NCBI GenBank assembly: GCA_045107005.1
Contig: JBGCFP010000036.1
Span: 3,374-67,373 of the forward strand
From: JBCCMA01 sp045107005
Lineage (GTDB): Bacteria > Pseudomonadota > Gammaproteobacteria > Steroidobacterales > JBCCMA01
Reading direction: 5' to 3'
DNA length: 64,000 bases
Below the pieces are notes generated by a model. That model saw nothing but the letters and a program-made list of their open reading frames with translations, did not search any database and was not told the origin of the DNA. A program made the translations under genes and the position numbers. Below are positions 33,698 through 42,686 of the stretch, one piece after another. Every line of letters begins with the position of its first letter. The stretch's first letter is position 1.

Positions 33698-34531
33698 TTA
33701 GCGCTTGGCGCGGCGCAACCGGCTCAGCATGGCCAAGCCGCCCGCGAACAACCATACGGCTGCTGGCAAGGGAACGGGCGCAAAGGCGATGTCCTGAATG
33801 CGTCGGTCGTCGTTGAAATCGATGATGAATTCCACCGCACCCGTAATCGGATCGATGGTCCACATCGTTTCACCCAGCGCGTCGCCGTTGCAGCAGTCCG
33901 ACGCGTAAAGGAGCCCATCGGCGGCGTTGTATCCAAGGCCCAGTACGCCACCTGTGATGGTGCCTGCCAGGTTGCCCAGAATGTCGCCGGTACCGGCGTC
34001 CAACTCAAACGCAAAATTGGGCGAGTTGGCGTTGTGGACGAACAAGCTGTCGGTGCCGTAAGCGATCGAGTAAAAGCCGTCTCCGCTCGGCAGCGTGTTG
34101 ATGACCTGGAGTTCGCCGGTGAGCGGGTCGACCGTCGCCACCTGTTCCAGACCACCAATGCGTGCGATCGCATACAGCGTGCCGTCGGGCGCGGCCGTCA
34201 GATCGTTAACGCGATCGCCCGTGGCGGCGCTAAAGCCGCTGCCGTTAAAATCCGCCGACCCGGAAACCGTGCCCGCCAGATCCATGGTCACCAGCGCGTG
34301 GGTCGATGACGAGGCGTACAGCTGCCCGCTGGCCACTGCCAGGCCGCTGAAACCGACACCGGCAATCGGCTGCCCAAAGGACACGAAGGCGCCGGTATTG
34401 CTATCGAACGTACCTAACTCTCCGCCGAAAGGTGCGCCTGCGTTGGCACCGCCGTGAATAATGTACATCGTCGCCGCGTTGGCGCTGGCGCTCATCAAAA
34501 GCGCAGCGCAGAGAAGCATTGATTTTTTCAT
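33698..34531 (-). CDS. PEP-CTERM sorting-domain protein with beta-propeller-like body
   Basis: A 277-residue exported protein. Signal peptide 1-19 (cut after SANA). The body has repeated (G)TLYAI, GLLYASD and DPLTGELQVI units of the kind found in propeller proteins. The C-terminal sorting signal is VPLPAAVWLFAGGLAML followed by RLRRAKR, the gammaproteobacterial VPLPA form of PEP-CTERM. Exosortase would cut the signal and anchor or release the protein; no exosortase gene lies in the window. I did not find a clear sigma-54 promoter in the 65-bp upstream gap. Confidence 0.85.
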   Translation of the reverse strand: MKKSMLLCAALLMSASANAATMYIIHGGANAGAPFGGELGTFDSNTGAFVSFGQPIAGVGFSGLAVASGQLYASSSTHALVTMDLAGTVSGSADFNGSGFSAATGDRVNDLTAAPDGTLYAIARIGGLEQVATVDPLTGELQVINTLPSGDGFYSIAYGTDSLFVHNANSPNFAFELDAGTGDILGNLAGTITGGVLGLGYNAADGLLYASDCCNGDALGETMWTIDPITGAVEFIIDFNDDRRIQDIAFAPVPLPAAVWLFAGGLAMLSRLRRAKR

Positions 34532-34596
34532 TTTTGACTGTCTCCAGATTGAATCATTCCTTCTGCCACCGAAAATAATGGACCTTTTGACGTCGC

Positions 34597-35127
34597 TCAG
34601 CCAGTTCGGCTCTCAGATGACGACGGCGCCAAGCGTTCGAAAGACTGTGCGTGCCGCTCGAAGTGCGTGGTCAGGCCGGTGTCGCGAAAACCCAGCCGTC
34701 GCAGCAGGATGCCGATGACGCGATTCCCGGGATCGCAGTAGCCCACCAGACGTCGCAGATTCAGCGTGTCGAACGCGTAGTCGCACAGCGCACGTCCGCC
34801 CTCAAGCGCGTAGAACTTGCCCCAGGCTTCAGGACGCAAACGCACGCCGATTTCGACCTGGTCTAAACACTCGTTAACGGGCATCAAGGAGAAGTAGCCC
34901 AGGAAAGCGTCCTCGTCATCGGCGGCCCGCCAGATACCGAGCCCGCGGCCGTCGGCGTAAAGCGACTGCAGGTGTTGGATCAGCAGGAGTGCTTTGGTCG
35001 GTGAATCGACCGGGTCGTCAATGAGGTATTCGCGGACGCGCGGATCTGCGTCCAGATCGATTAGCGACTGCGCGTCACCGAAGTCGAATTCTCGCCACTG
35101 CATGCGGCGCGATTGGAGTGCGTTCAA
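34597..35127 (-). CDS. GNAT-family N-acetyltransferase
   Basis: A 176-residue RimJ/RimL-like acetyltransferase. The motif order is WREFDFGDAQSLIDLD at the start, VEIGVRLRPEAWGKFYALEGGRAL (acetyl-CoA-binding loop region, in two pieces), and RRLVGYCDPGNRVIGILLRRLGF at the end. The start TTG 35127 overlaps the stop of the preceding gene (TTGA); ATG 35103 is an alternative. Being coupled to a gene with the T3SS-regulon operator, it may share that regulation. Substrate unknown. Confidence 0.8.
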   Translation of the reverse strand: MNALQSRRMQWREFDFGDAQSLIDLDADPRVREYLIDDPVDSPTKALLLIQHLQSLYADGRGLGIWRAADDEDAFLGYFSLMPVNECLDQVEIGVRLRPEAWGKFYALEGGRALCDYAFDTLNLRRLVGYCDPGNRVIGILLRRLGFRDTGLTTHFERHAQSFERLAPSSSESRTG

Positions 35128-35684
35128 CGACGCCGCATACCTTGGTTGGTCAGTTTCATTTTCGCCAGCTCATAGCCTTTTTTGCGCGTGTTTTGTTTGG
35201 CACTGCGCGCCATTTGGCGTAGCTGTAAATCCTGCTTGTTGCTCAGTGCGTCCCGATACACGCCGTACGCCACGGTGGACTCGTAGACCAGTGCCTCGCC
35301 CATCATCTGGCGCTTGTCGACCGATGCGGTCAGTTCGCTGGAGGCGATTCTCGGCAGCACCTGGTCACGGACGGCGAGTGCCTGGGCGCCGTTCGCCAAC
35401 GGCTTGTTGTGAATGATGCTCCACATGCTGATCCAGTAAGCGGCCATCGTGTCGGCCAGATTGTCGTGGCGCAAACCCAAAGGTCCAAAAACATCGCGAA
35501 ATTCGGCGACGATATCGCGCCCGGCCAGTTCGGCTTCGACCACCGCACGGTAAGCCGGGTTGTCGCGCGAGAGAGTGTCAACGGTTTCAGCCAGCACCTG
35601 TTTAGAAATGGCGTCGTCGTAGGTGAAATCGAGCGCCTGATAGGGCTCGTCTGCGCGCACGGGATCCGGGTTTACTGCACTCAT
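35124..35684 (-). CDS. Unknown protein in the T3SS regulon, paralogue of 8353-9093
   Basis: A 186-residue protein without signal peptide. It aligns with the C-terminal two thirds of the exported protein at 8353-9093: LGLRHDNLADTMAAYWISMW, GEALVYEST and NTRKKGYELAKMKLTNQG are the shared blocks. The start ATG 35684 has AGGAG eight bases upstream. It begins MSAVNP, the same six residues as the DUF1521 protein at 6652. An operator copy lies 83 bases upstream (35768). Candidate T3SS-associated or secreted protein; no known family is recognised with certainty. Confidence 0.7.
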   Translation of the reverse strand: MSAVNPDPVRADEPYQALDFTYDDAISKQVLAETVDTLSRDNPAYRAVVEAELAGRDIVAEFRDVFGPLGLRHDNLADTMAAYWISMWSIIHNKPLANGAQALAVRDQVLPRIASSELTASVDKRQMMGEALVYESTVAYGVYRDALSNKQDLQLRQMARSAKQNTRKKGYELAKMKLTNQGMRRR

Positions 35685-35767
35685 CGCATGACTCCTTGGG
35701 CAACTTCGCGGCGCAAAATAACGCTTCACGCGTTGTCACTGTAGCAACGAGCGGTGCGCGGTATAAC

Positions 35768-35783
35768 CTGGGGTAAACCCCAT
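35768..35783 (+). promoter_or_regulatory. T3SS-regulon operator (site e)
   Basis: CTGGGGTAAACCCCAT, a 13/16 match to the exact copies and more symmetrical than they are (GGGGTAAACCCC). It lies 83 bases before ATG 35684 on the opposite strand. TACAGT, about 24 bases further along the minus strand, may be the -10 box. Confidence 0.65.
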
Positions 35784-35897
35784 GTTGGTATAGGTCAGGG
35801 AATCGGTGGGTACTCAAACCCGTTGCACGGCTAGACGCAGACGCCCATCCGTCTTGCGTTTGACGAATACGGCTGCGCGATTTGCCGGCTGATCAGG

Positions 35898-37289
35898 CTA
35901 GCGCGGCAATGGTTTAAAGCGAACCGGTTTTAATCCAGGGTTGGACGGCTCGTCCGGATTGTCCTTGAGCGTGATTGTGGCGCTGTTGGAGACGTCGGTG
36001 ATATGCCGTTCAAGCCGGTCGAGCAGCGCACAGCGGCCGCAGCGCTTGGCGAACGTGATGCCCTGGCGATAGTAGTCCACCGCTTGCACAGCCTGATCCT
36101 GTTCCTTGTACGCATTGCCGAGCAGTTCGTGGGCGACCGCGCTTTGATGCCAGGCGTCGTGCCGCTGTGCGATCTCCAGTGCGTCACTGAGTAGTTTCGC
36201 CATTTTGCCGTAGGCACCGGCGTCGAAATACTGACGCGCCAGTTGCTGGTAGTCGTCGATCTTGTGCAAATCGGCCAAGGCATCAATCTGGAGCTGGCGA
36301 ATTTCCACCTGCAGTCGGTTCGCGTCTTCCACATCGCCGCGCGTTTGATACGCGGCGGTGACTTGCCCCAGTTGATTGAGCGCACCGTCGAACACGGTCA
36401 GATCACTGTCCAGCACCAAGGCGTCGCGCGCGGCATCCTCGGCACTTCGCAATCGACCTAATTCCTTGAGCACAAGGGACAGCGACAGAGCGGTGTGCGC
36501 CCGCGCAACGTGCTCAGTGGTTTCGCGCTGCAGTGCGTAAGCGTCCACCAAATGCCGATGTGCACCATCGAGCTCACCGCGCTCGTGCTCGAGCTGGGCC
36601 AGCGCAAACAGATGCCGTGCTTGATCTGAGGGTCGTCCCTCGCGTCTGGCTTCGACGATTCGACGTTCCAGGGAGGCTTGCGCGTCGGTCAGCGTCAGGC
36701 GAGGCTGGTCCGGTGCAAAGTCCTCGACGGTGAGTGCGCCCAGCATCTCGAAACCGCGTTTCTTGTCGCGCTTGAGCACGGTGCTATCGCCAGATCCGGG
36801 ATAGTGCTCGGTGAGCGCCGTAATGTTCACTTGATGCGTAACGATAAGAATATTCAAATCAAGCGGTTGGCGTCGAATCCATCGGATCAGGTCGGTATTT
36901 TGCCGCAGACCTTTTTCAGGGCTGTTATAAAAGGAGTTGGCGGATCGCAGTGGCGTGACTTCGCTAATGCCCAGCAACCGGGCCGTCTCGAGACAACGGC
37001 ACCACTGGCTCGAGAACACCACCAGGTTTTTTACCTGCCGCTCGCGCAGCGCGGTCCCGATGGCTTGAGCCTGGGCACGGCCGGCGTCCGACAGATTGCG
37101 TTGCGTTGCGCAATCGTTGAGCGCGAAATGCGCAGGATCACCGGTACCGGGCGCTAACGCGTGGCGCATCAGCAGCACGTGCCCCGGGCGCTCAAGTGCG
37201 CTCCACAGCGCATCATCGGCCGCCGTTGCCAGTGGCATGGAAAACAAGCTGGCGAACAGCCAGACACTGGCGAAACCTGCTCTTAACAT
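35898..37289 (-). CDS. Exported histidine phosphatase fused to TPR repeats
   Basis: A 463-residue protein. Signal peptide about 1-23 if started at ATG 37289. The histidine phosphatase domain (about 30-195) has VLLMRHALAPG with the catalytic RH (42-43), CLETARLL and the second catalytic His in IVTHQVN. This is followed by about 240 residues of TPR-like helical pairs (about 215-440; QARHLFALAQLEHERGELDGA, split over two helices) and a short tail. Phosphatases of this periplasmic type are normally about 180-200 residues, so the fusion is unusual. Substrate unknown. Confidence 0.85.
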   Translation of the reverse strand: MLRAGFASVWLFASLFSMPLATAADDALWSALERPGHVLLMRHALAPGTGDPAHFALNDCATQRNLSDAGRAQAQAIGTALRERQVKNLVVFSSQWCRCLETARLLGISEVTPLRSANSFYNSPEKGLRQNTDLIRWIRRQPLDLNILIVTHQVNITALTEHYPGSGDSTVLKRDKKRGFEMLGALTVEDFAPDQPRLTLTDAQASLERRIVEARREGRPSDQARHLFALAQLEHERGELDGAHRHLVDAYALQRETTEHVARAHTALSLSLVLKELGRLRSAEDAARDALVLDSDLTVFDGALNQLGQVTAAYQTRGDVEDANRLQVEIRQLQIDALADLHKIDDYQQLARQYFDAGAYGKMAKLLSDALEIAQRHDAWHQSAVAHELLGNAYKEQDQAVQAVDYYRQGITFAKRCGRCALLDRLERHITDVSNSATITLKDNPDEPSNPGLKPVRFKPLPR

Positions 37290-37501
37290 AAACCGGTAAC
37301 CTGCTGCGGGGGTTGCGACCGTATATGAACCCAATGACATCGCTCGAGCGCAAAGCACCAGTGTAAGCAATTGTGTCCTGTCATGTTCGCCAAATGTCTG
37401 TCGCTATACTGTTACGACCGCTGCCAACAGCAGCGCGCGCGGTGGACGCCAGCCTTACGGAGCACGTAGGCTGGTCAGTGCGCGAATGCCGAATTCGGTA
37501 A

Positions 37502-39943
37502 ATGGATGGACCCATGGATGGATCAAAGGTAGTGCGAAAGGGCCAGTCTGACGACAAATTTGTCGCGGAAATGCGCGAACGCGTGCAGCTGCTGGAAATG
37601 GCAGAGTCTTTGGCCGCCGTTGGCCACTGGCAGATTGATCTGCGGGCGGGCAAGTTGTTCTGGTCGGACGAGATTTATCGCATTCACGGCCTGAGCCCGG
37701 AGACGTACACGCCAGACATCAGCTCTGCGATCGATTTTTATCACCCCGACGACGCGCCGCGCGTGGCAGCGCTGGTCGACAGCGCTATTTCCGACAAGCG
37801 ACCGTTCGAATTCGACGTTCGCCTGTTGCGACCAGACGGTGCCATTCGCCACGTGCGATCGCGCGGTCGCATCACGTTGTCCGACAGTGGCGAGGTCGAA
37901 ACGGTGTTCGGCGTATTCCAGGACATCACCGATACGCTAGAGACCAAAGAAGCCCTTGAGGAAAGTCAGTTGCGCTTTGATCTCGCGGTGCGCGGATCGA
38001 ACGCTGGGCTGTGGTATTGGCAAATTCAGACCGGCGAGCTGTTTTGGTCGCCGCGCTGCATGGAAGTGGTCGGTCTGGATCCCGTCCAGTACAAGCCGAC
38101 TTTTGAGGATTTCGAAGATCGCATCCATCCCCAAGACAAAGAGGCTGTTGCTGCTGCTCTGAACGCGCATCTTGAACACCGCGTTCCCTATGACGTTGAA
38201 TTCCGCCAGCGGCGCACTGACCATACCTACGTGTGGATACACTCACGCGGTCAGGCCGAGTGGGATCAATCGGGCAAGCCGGTGCGGATGGCCGGATCGG
38301 TTGAAGAAATTGACGTGCGTAAACGCCACGAGTCATTCCGCGAGGCGGTCTATGCGGCACTGACCACGTCCAACGTGCATGTCGACGACAAGATTTCGCA
38401 AATGCTGCAGCTTGGCTGCGACTACCTGAACCTGGATAAAGGCACCATTTGTCGGCACAGCGACGGGCGCATCAGCAGTGAATACGAGTCCGGGGATGAC
38501 AACGAACAGAACGAGCTGGAAAACGTGGCCGTTCGTTTCACGCCCTATGTCATCGAAGCCGATGCGCTGACGACGCACAGTGACTTGACGCCGGATCAAC
38601 GCGCGACGGCCGGACAGAAAAAACACGGTGGGGGTCGGGTTCATTACGTCGGCGCGCCGCTAACGGTAAACGGGCGGGTGTACGGTAGCGTTTCGTTTGC
38701 ATCCAGATCGGTCGCCCGGCGCCAGTTTGCTTCGTACGAAACCGCGTTTGTTCCAGTGCTGGTGCGCCTGCTCGCGTACGAGCTGTCACAACGTGAAACC
38801 CTGAGTAGAGCGATGTCGGCCAACCGTGATGTCGAAAGACAGCAGGCGGAGCTTGACCGCATCTTGAACATCGTTCCGGTCCGTATCTGGTACAAGGACA
38901 AGAACAACCGCATCCTGCGTCTGAACGAAAAAGCAGCCAAATCCATGAACATGACGGTGGCAGACGCAGAGGGCGCGGACACCTACGAGCTGTTCCCGGC
39001 GATGGCGCGCAAATACCATGAAGACGATTTGCGCGTCATTGATTCGGGCGAAGCCGAATACGGCATTGTGGAGCAGTACACGCCGCGTGACGGACCGCGC
39101 GGCTGGATATCGACCGACAAGATTCCGTTTAACGATGACGAATCCGGCGAGCCACGCTTGCTGGTTGTGTCGCAGGATATTTCGCCCATGATGCGGGCGC
39201 AGCGCGATCTTGAGCGCCAGGCGCAGGAGCTGCGACAGACCAATCATGATCTGGATCACTTCGCTTACATTGCCTCCCACGATTTGCGCGCCCCGATGCG
39301 TGGCATTGACCAACTGGCCACGTGGATCGAGGAGGATCTTGGTGATCGCCTGGACGATGACGTGCAGTCGAAACTGCGGCTCATGCGCAAGCGTGTGGGG
39401 CGCATGGACAAAATGCTCTCCGACATACTGACGTTCGCCCGCGCCGGGAAGCGCGAGCATACCGATGAGGGTCTCGATGTGCGTCGAGTGTTACACGGTG
39501 TCGTCGAGTGGCTTGCACCGAACGAAGGAATCGATATCTCAATTGAAATCGATGCCCTCACGCTTCTGATGTCACGCACCCAGTTTGAGCAGCTTTTTCT
39601 GAACCTGATTGGCAACGCGATCGCGCATCACGATCGAGCGGTCGGCACCATCACCGTAGAGGCGGAAGTGGATCCCAATCGCGTGGTGTTCATCGTGCGC
39701 GACGATGGACCCGGAATACCGGTAAACTATCAGGAGAAAGTGTTTGAGATGTTTTCAACATTGAAGCGGCGTGATGAGCGTGAAGGCAGCGGCATTGGGT
39801 TGGCGGTGATACAACGTATCGCGCGCGCGCACGGGGGCTCAGTCACGTTGAATTCGCCGCTGACGGATCGCGGTACCGAGTTTCGCGTGTCTTTTCCGGC
39901 ATCCATGGTCTCGAGTGACGTTAAGATTGATTCAGTTTCGTAA
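37502..39943 (+). CDS. Multi-PAS/GAF hybrid-less sensor histidine kinase
   Basis: An 813-residue soluble kinase. Two PAS/PAC domains (about 30-155 and 155-285), a GAF domain (about 290-435), a third PAS (about 445-565), a coiled linker, HisKA with phospho-acceptor H593 (ASHDLRAPMRG) and a HATPase domain (about 680-805; NLIGNAIAH, DDGPGIP, GSGIGLAV). The HDLRAPMRG box is of phytochrome-like kinases, which often pair with single-receiver regulators; exactly such a gene follows. ATG 37502 and 37514 are both possible starts. Signal unknown. Confidence 0.88.
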   Translation: MDGPMDGSKVVRKGQSDDKFVAEMRERVQLLEMAESLAAVGHWQIDLRAGKLFWSDEIYRIHGLSPETYTPDISSAIDFYHPDDAPRVAALVDSAISDKRPFEFDVRLLRPDGAIRHVRSRGRITLSDSGEVETVFGVFQDITDTLETKEALEESQLRFDLAVRGSNAGLWYWQIQTGELFWSPRCMEVVGLDPVQYKPTFEDFEDRIHPQDKEAVAAALNAHLEHRVPYDVEFRQRRTDHTYVWIHSRGQAEWDQSGKPVRMAGSVEEIDVRKRHESFREAVYAALTTSNVHVDDKISQMLQLGCDYLNLDKGTICRHSDGRISSEYESGDDNEQNELENVAVRFTPYVIEADALTTHSDLTPDQRATAGQKKHGGGRVHYVGAPLTVNGRVYGSVSFASRSVARRQFASYETAFVPVLVRLLAYELSQRETLSRAMSANRDVERQQAELDRILNIVPVRIWYKDKNNRILRLNEKAAKSMNMTVADAEGADTYELFPAMARKYHEDDLRVIDSGEAEYGIVEQYTPRDGPRGWISTDKIPFNDDESGEPRLLVVSQDISPMMRAQRDLERQAQELRQTNHDLDHFAYIASHDLRAPMRGIDQLATWIEEDLGDRLDDDVQSKLRLMRKRVGRMDKMLSDILTFARAGKREHTDEGLDVRRVLHGVVEWLAPNEGIDISIEIDALTLLMSRTQFEQLFLNLIGNAIAHHDRAVGTITVEAEVDPNRVVFIVRDDGPGIPVNYQEKVFEMFSTLKRRDEREGSGIGLAVIQRIARAHGGSVTLNSPLTDRGTEFRVSFPASMVSSDVKIDSVS

Positions 39944-40379
39944 CCAAACCCCCAGTCCGGTGTCACTGCTGGTCGTTGACGATGATGATGTCGACATCAT
40001 GGCGATTCGCCGCGCGATGAAAAAACTGGGTTTGGAGAATCCGATACGAACGGCTCACACCGGAATTGAAGCGCTGGACGTTTTGCGAGGTGGGGAGCAA
40101 ACGGAGCGAATTCCGTCGCCTTACATCATCGTGCTCGACCTGAATATGCCAATGATGGACGGTATCGGCTTTCTCGATGAGTTGCGCAGCGATGAGGCGT
40201 TGCGAGAGAGCGTGGTTTTCGTGCTCTCTACGTCGGATTCCCAGGAAGACATGCATCGGGCATACCGTCGCAATGTGGCGGGATACATTGTCAAAGCAAG
40301 ACGCGCCGATGCGTATACGGACGCGCTGCGCATGCTCGAGACCTTTTGCTCTGTGGTCGAGTTGCCGCACGCCGTCTAA
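39915..40379 (+). CDS. Single-domain response regulator (Rcp1-like)
   Basis: A 154-residue stand-alone receiver. LLVVDDDDVDIMAIRRAMKK near the start, the phospho-acceptor D75 in VLDLNMPMMDG, VLSTS and IVKAR (Lys) follow the receiver order. There is no output domain. It is the presumed partner of the upstream kinase, overlapping it by 29 bases if GTG 39915 is used; GTG 39960 would give a shorter but still complete domain. Probably acts by phosphotransfer or protein contact. Confidence 0.85.
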   Translation: MTLRLIQFRNQTPSPVSLLVVDDDDVDIMAIRRAMKKLGLENPIRTAHTGIEALDVLRGGEQTERIPSPYIIVLDLNMPMMDGIGFLDELRSDEALRESVVFVLSTSDSQEDMHRAYRRNVAGYIVKARRADAYTDALRMLETFCSVVELPHAV

Positions 40380-40482
40380 GCCCGCACGCCCGGCCGCACC
40401 GGGTCTGCAGCCAATTGTGGTGACGCAGCCCTGTCGCTGGCACAATCGTGGGCTGACATTGGTTTCCTGACGGGTTACTTCC

Positions 40483-42624
40483 ATGAATCGACTGATACTT
40501 GCCGCCGCCGCGCTGGCCGTGGCGGGCTGTGCTACGACCACGGTCCCTGTCTCCACGCAATCGCCGGCCCCGGCGCCGAGCCTCGATTCCGCGGATCCCT
40601 TCCTTTGGCTTGAGGATGTGACGGCGGAGCGTTCATTGACGTGGGTAAGGGAACAAAACGACCGCAGCCTTGCACGTCTGACCAAAAACGCCACGTTTAA
40701 TGAGCTTTACGATGACGCACTGGCGATTCTCGGTAGTGATGCGCGCATCCCTTACGGCAATATTCAGGCGGGCTTTGTTTACAATTTTTGGCAAGACACT
40801 GAACACGTCCGAGGTCTATGGCGGCGTGCGCCGTTGACCAGTTTCGTCGACGGCGCCCCGCAGTGGGAAGCGGTGCTAGACATCGACTTGCTGGCCAAAA
40901 CGGAAAACCGCAATTGGGTGTTTGGCGGCGTCAGCTGTCTGCCCCCGGCGTACGAGCACTGCATGGTTGAACTTTCGGATGGGGGCACCGACGCGTCCAT
41001 TCAGCGTGAGTTCTCAACACTGACGCGTGAGTTTGTCCGCGACGGATTCGCCCTGCCGAAGGCGAAGGGAAACGTGGCGTGGCTGGATGAGGATCGCTTG
41101 ATTGTCGCCACGGATTTTGGTGCCGGCAGCATCAGCGAGAGCGGCTACCCGTTTGAGATTCGCCTGTGGCATCGCGGTCAGGCGCTGGATGCGGCACCGA
41201 CGGTGTTCCGCGGTGAGTCGAGCGACGTCGCGGCGTTTCCAGCGGCACTGCGCGACGAGACCGCGGTGTGGCCGATGGTGATTCAAGCCCTTACGTTTTT
41301 CGAATACAAGATTCACGTGCAGCGTGAGGACGGGGCGACCATCACCTTGCCGCTGCCCAATCGAGTGAGTGTCGTTGGCAAAGTCAACGGTAAGATCATC
41401 GCGCATCTGAAAGAGCCCTGGGAGCACAACGGTGCGCGCTACGCGACCGATGCGATCGTGGCGTTGACGCTTGACGAGGCGGGTGCGGTGACATCGCAAC
41501 TCGTTTATGCGCCCGGTCAATCCGAAGCCCTTGAGCAAATTCGCGCTGGCAAGGATGACCTGTTTGTTGTCCTGCTTGACGACGTGATTGGTAAAGTGAA
41601 ACGTCTGCGCGAAACCGCCAACGGGTGGACAACCACCGCACTGGATTTGCCGCCCAACGGTACCGTTTCGATTAGCAGCACGAACGGCAAGGGCAATGAT
41701 CTTTTGGTCAGCTATGAAAGCATGACCGTGCCAGACAGCCTGTTTTATGTCGACGGGGCGGGAATGGTCGCTCAGGTCCAGTCATTGCCTGAGCTCTATG
41801 ACGCTACCGACGTGGTGGTCGAGCAGCGGTTTGCAATGAGCCGCGACGGTACGCGAGTGCCTTATTTTGTCATGGGGCGCTCCGATGTACTCGCGCGCGG
41901 GAATGCGCCGACAATCCAGTACGGTTACGGTGGCTTTGCGGCATCCATTTTGCCGACCTATTACGCCGATCCAGGGCGTCCTCAGCACGGTGCGCTGGCG
42001 GGTCGTCTGTGGGTGGCGCGCGGTGGTGTGATGGTGCTGTCCAACATTCGTGGTGGCGGCGAATACGGTTCAACGTGGCACAAGTCTGCGCTGAAGCAAA
42101 ACCGCCAGCTGGCGTTTGACGACTTCTTTGCTGTCGGCACCGCGCTGGTGGCAACCGGGGTAACGACACCCGACAAACTGGGCGCGATCGGCCGTTCAAA
42201 TGGCGGACTGTTGATGGGCGCGGCCATGATTCAACGCCCGGATTTGTATGCCGCGATTGACTGCGGCGTGCCCCTGCTGGACATGTTGCGCTATCACAAG
42301 CTGTTAGCGGGCGCGAGCTGGATGGGGGAATACGGCAATCCGGATGTGCCGGAGGAGCGCGACTATATTAGCGCCTACTCGCCCTATCAGGCACTGCGGC
42401 GCGATACCGACTACCCGGACGTGCTGTTTTACACCTCGACCAAAGACGATCGCGTACACCCGGGCCACGCACGCAAAATGGCGGCAAAAATGGCGTCCTA
42501 CGGTTACGACTTTCTCTATTACGAGAACATCGAGGGCGGTCACGGTGGTACCGCGAATCAGGACCAGCTCGCGTACCGCACGGCACTTGAGTACATGTTT
42601 TTCGTGGAAACACTAATGAACTGA
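40483..42624 (+). CDS. Prolyl oligopeptidase-family S9 peptidase, lipoprotein
   Basis: A 713-residue serine peptidase. Lipoprotein signal with lipobox A-V-A-G-C (Cys16). The propeller domain is about 60-420 and the catalytic alpha/beta domain about 430-713: Ser572 in GRSNGGLL, Asp656 in KDDRVHP and His687 in EGGHGG. DPFLWLEDV near the start is typical of S9A. Periplasmic or outer-membrane peptide degradation is inferred. It ends in a strong terminator at 42655-42686. Confidence 0.92.
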   Translation: MNRLILAAAALAVAGCATTTVPVSTQSPAPAPSLDSADPFLWLEDVTAERSLTWVREQNDRSLARLTKNATFNELYDDALAILGSDARIPYGNIQAGFVYNFWQDTEHVRGLWRRAPLTSFVDGAPQWEAVLDIDLLAKTENRNWVFGGVSCLPPAYEHCMVELSDGGTDASIQREFSTLTREFVRDGFALPKAKGNVAWLDEDRLIVATDFGAGSISESGYPFEIRLWHRGQALDAAPTVFRGESSDVAAFPAALRDETAVWPMVIQALTFFEYKIHVQREDGATITLPLPNRVSVVGKVNGKIIAHLKEPWEHNGARYATDAIVALTLDEAGAVTSQLVYAPGQSEALEQIRAGKDDLFVVLLDDVIGKVKRLRETANGWTTTALDLPPNGTVSISSTNGKGNDLLVSYESMTVPDSLFYVDGAGMVAQVQSLPELYDATDVVVEQRFAMSRDGTRVPYFVMGRSDVLARGNAPTIQYGYGGFAASILPTYYADPGRPQHGALAGRLWVARGGVMVLSNIRGGGEYGSTWHKSALKQNRQLAFDDFFAVGTALVATGVTTPDKLGAIGRSNGGLLMGAAMIQRPDLYAAIDCGVPLLDMLRYHKLLAGASWMGEYGNPDVPEERDYISAYSPYQALRRDTDYPDVLFYTSTKDDRVHPGHARKMAAKMASYGYDFLYYENIEGGHGGTANQDQLAYRTALEYMFFVETLMN

Positions 42625-42654
42625 CGGGGCGAGCGATCAGCAACCACTGGACGG

Positions 42655-42686
42655 TGCGGCGAAGGAGACTTCGCCGCATTTTTTTT
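42655..42686 (+). terminator. Rho-independent terminator
   Basis: A perfect 10-bp stem (42655-42664 with 42669-42678), GAGA loop and eight T residues, after the prolyl oligopeptidase gene. Confidence 0.95.

Noticed and set aside
34532..34596. Sigma-54 promoter before the PEP-CTERM gene at 33698
   Set aside because: TGGCAG is present on the minus strand but no GC-type -12 element lies at the proper distance.
6568..35783. HrpL, PIP or tts boxes as explanation for the T3SS promoters
   Set aside because: The conserved motif is a 16-bp palindrome with GGGT and ACCC halves. It does not match GGAACC/CCACNNA, TTCGC-N15-TTCGC or the tts box as I know them.
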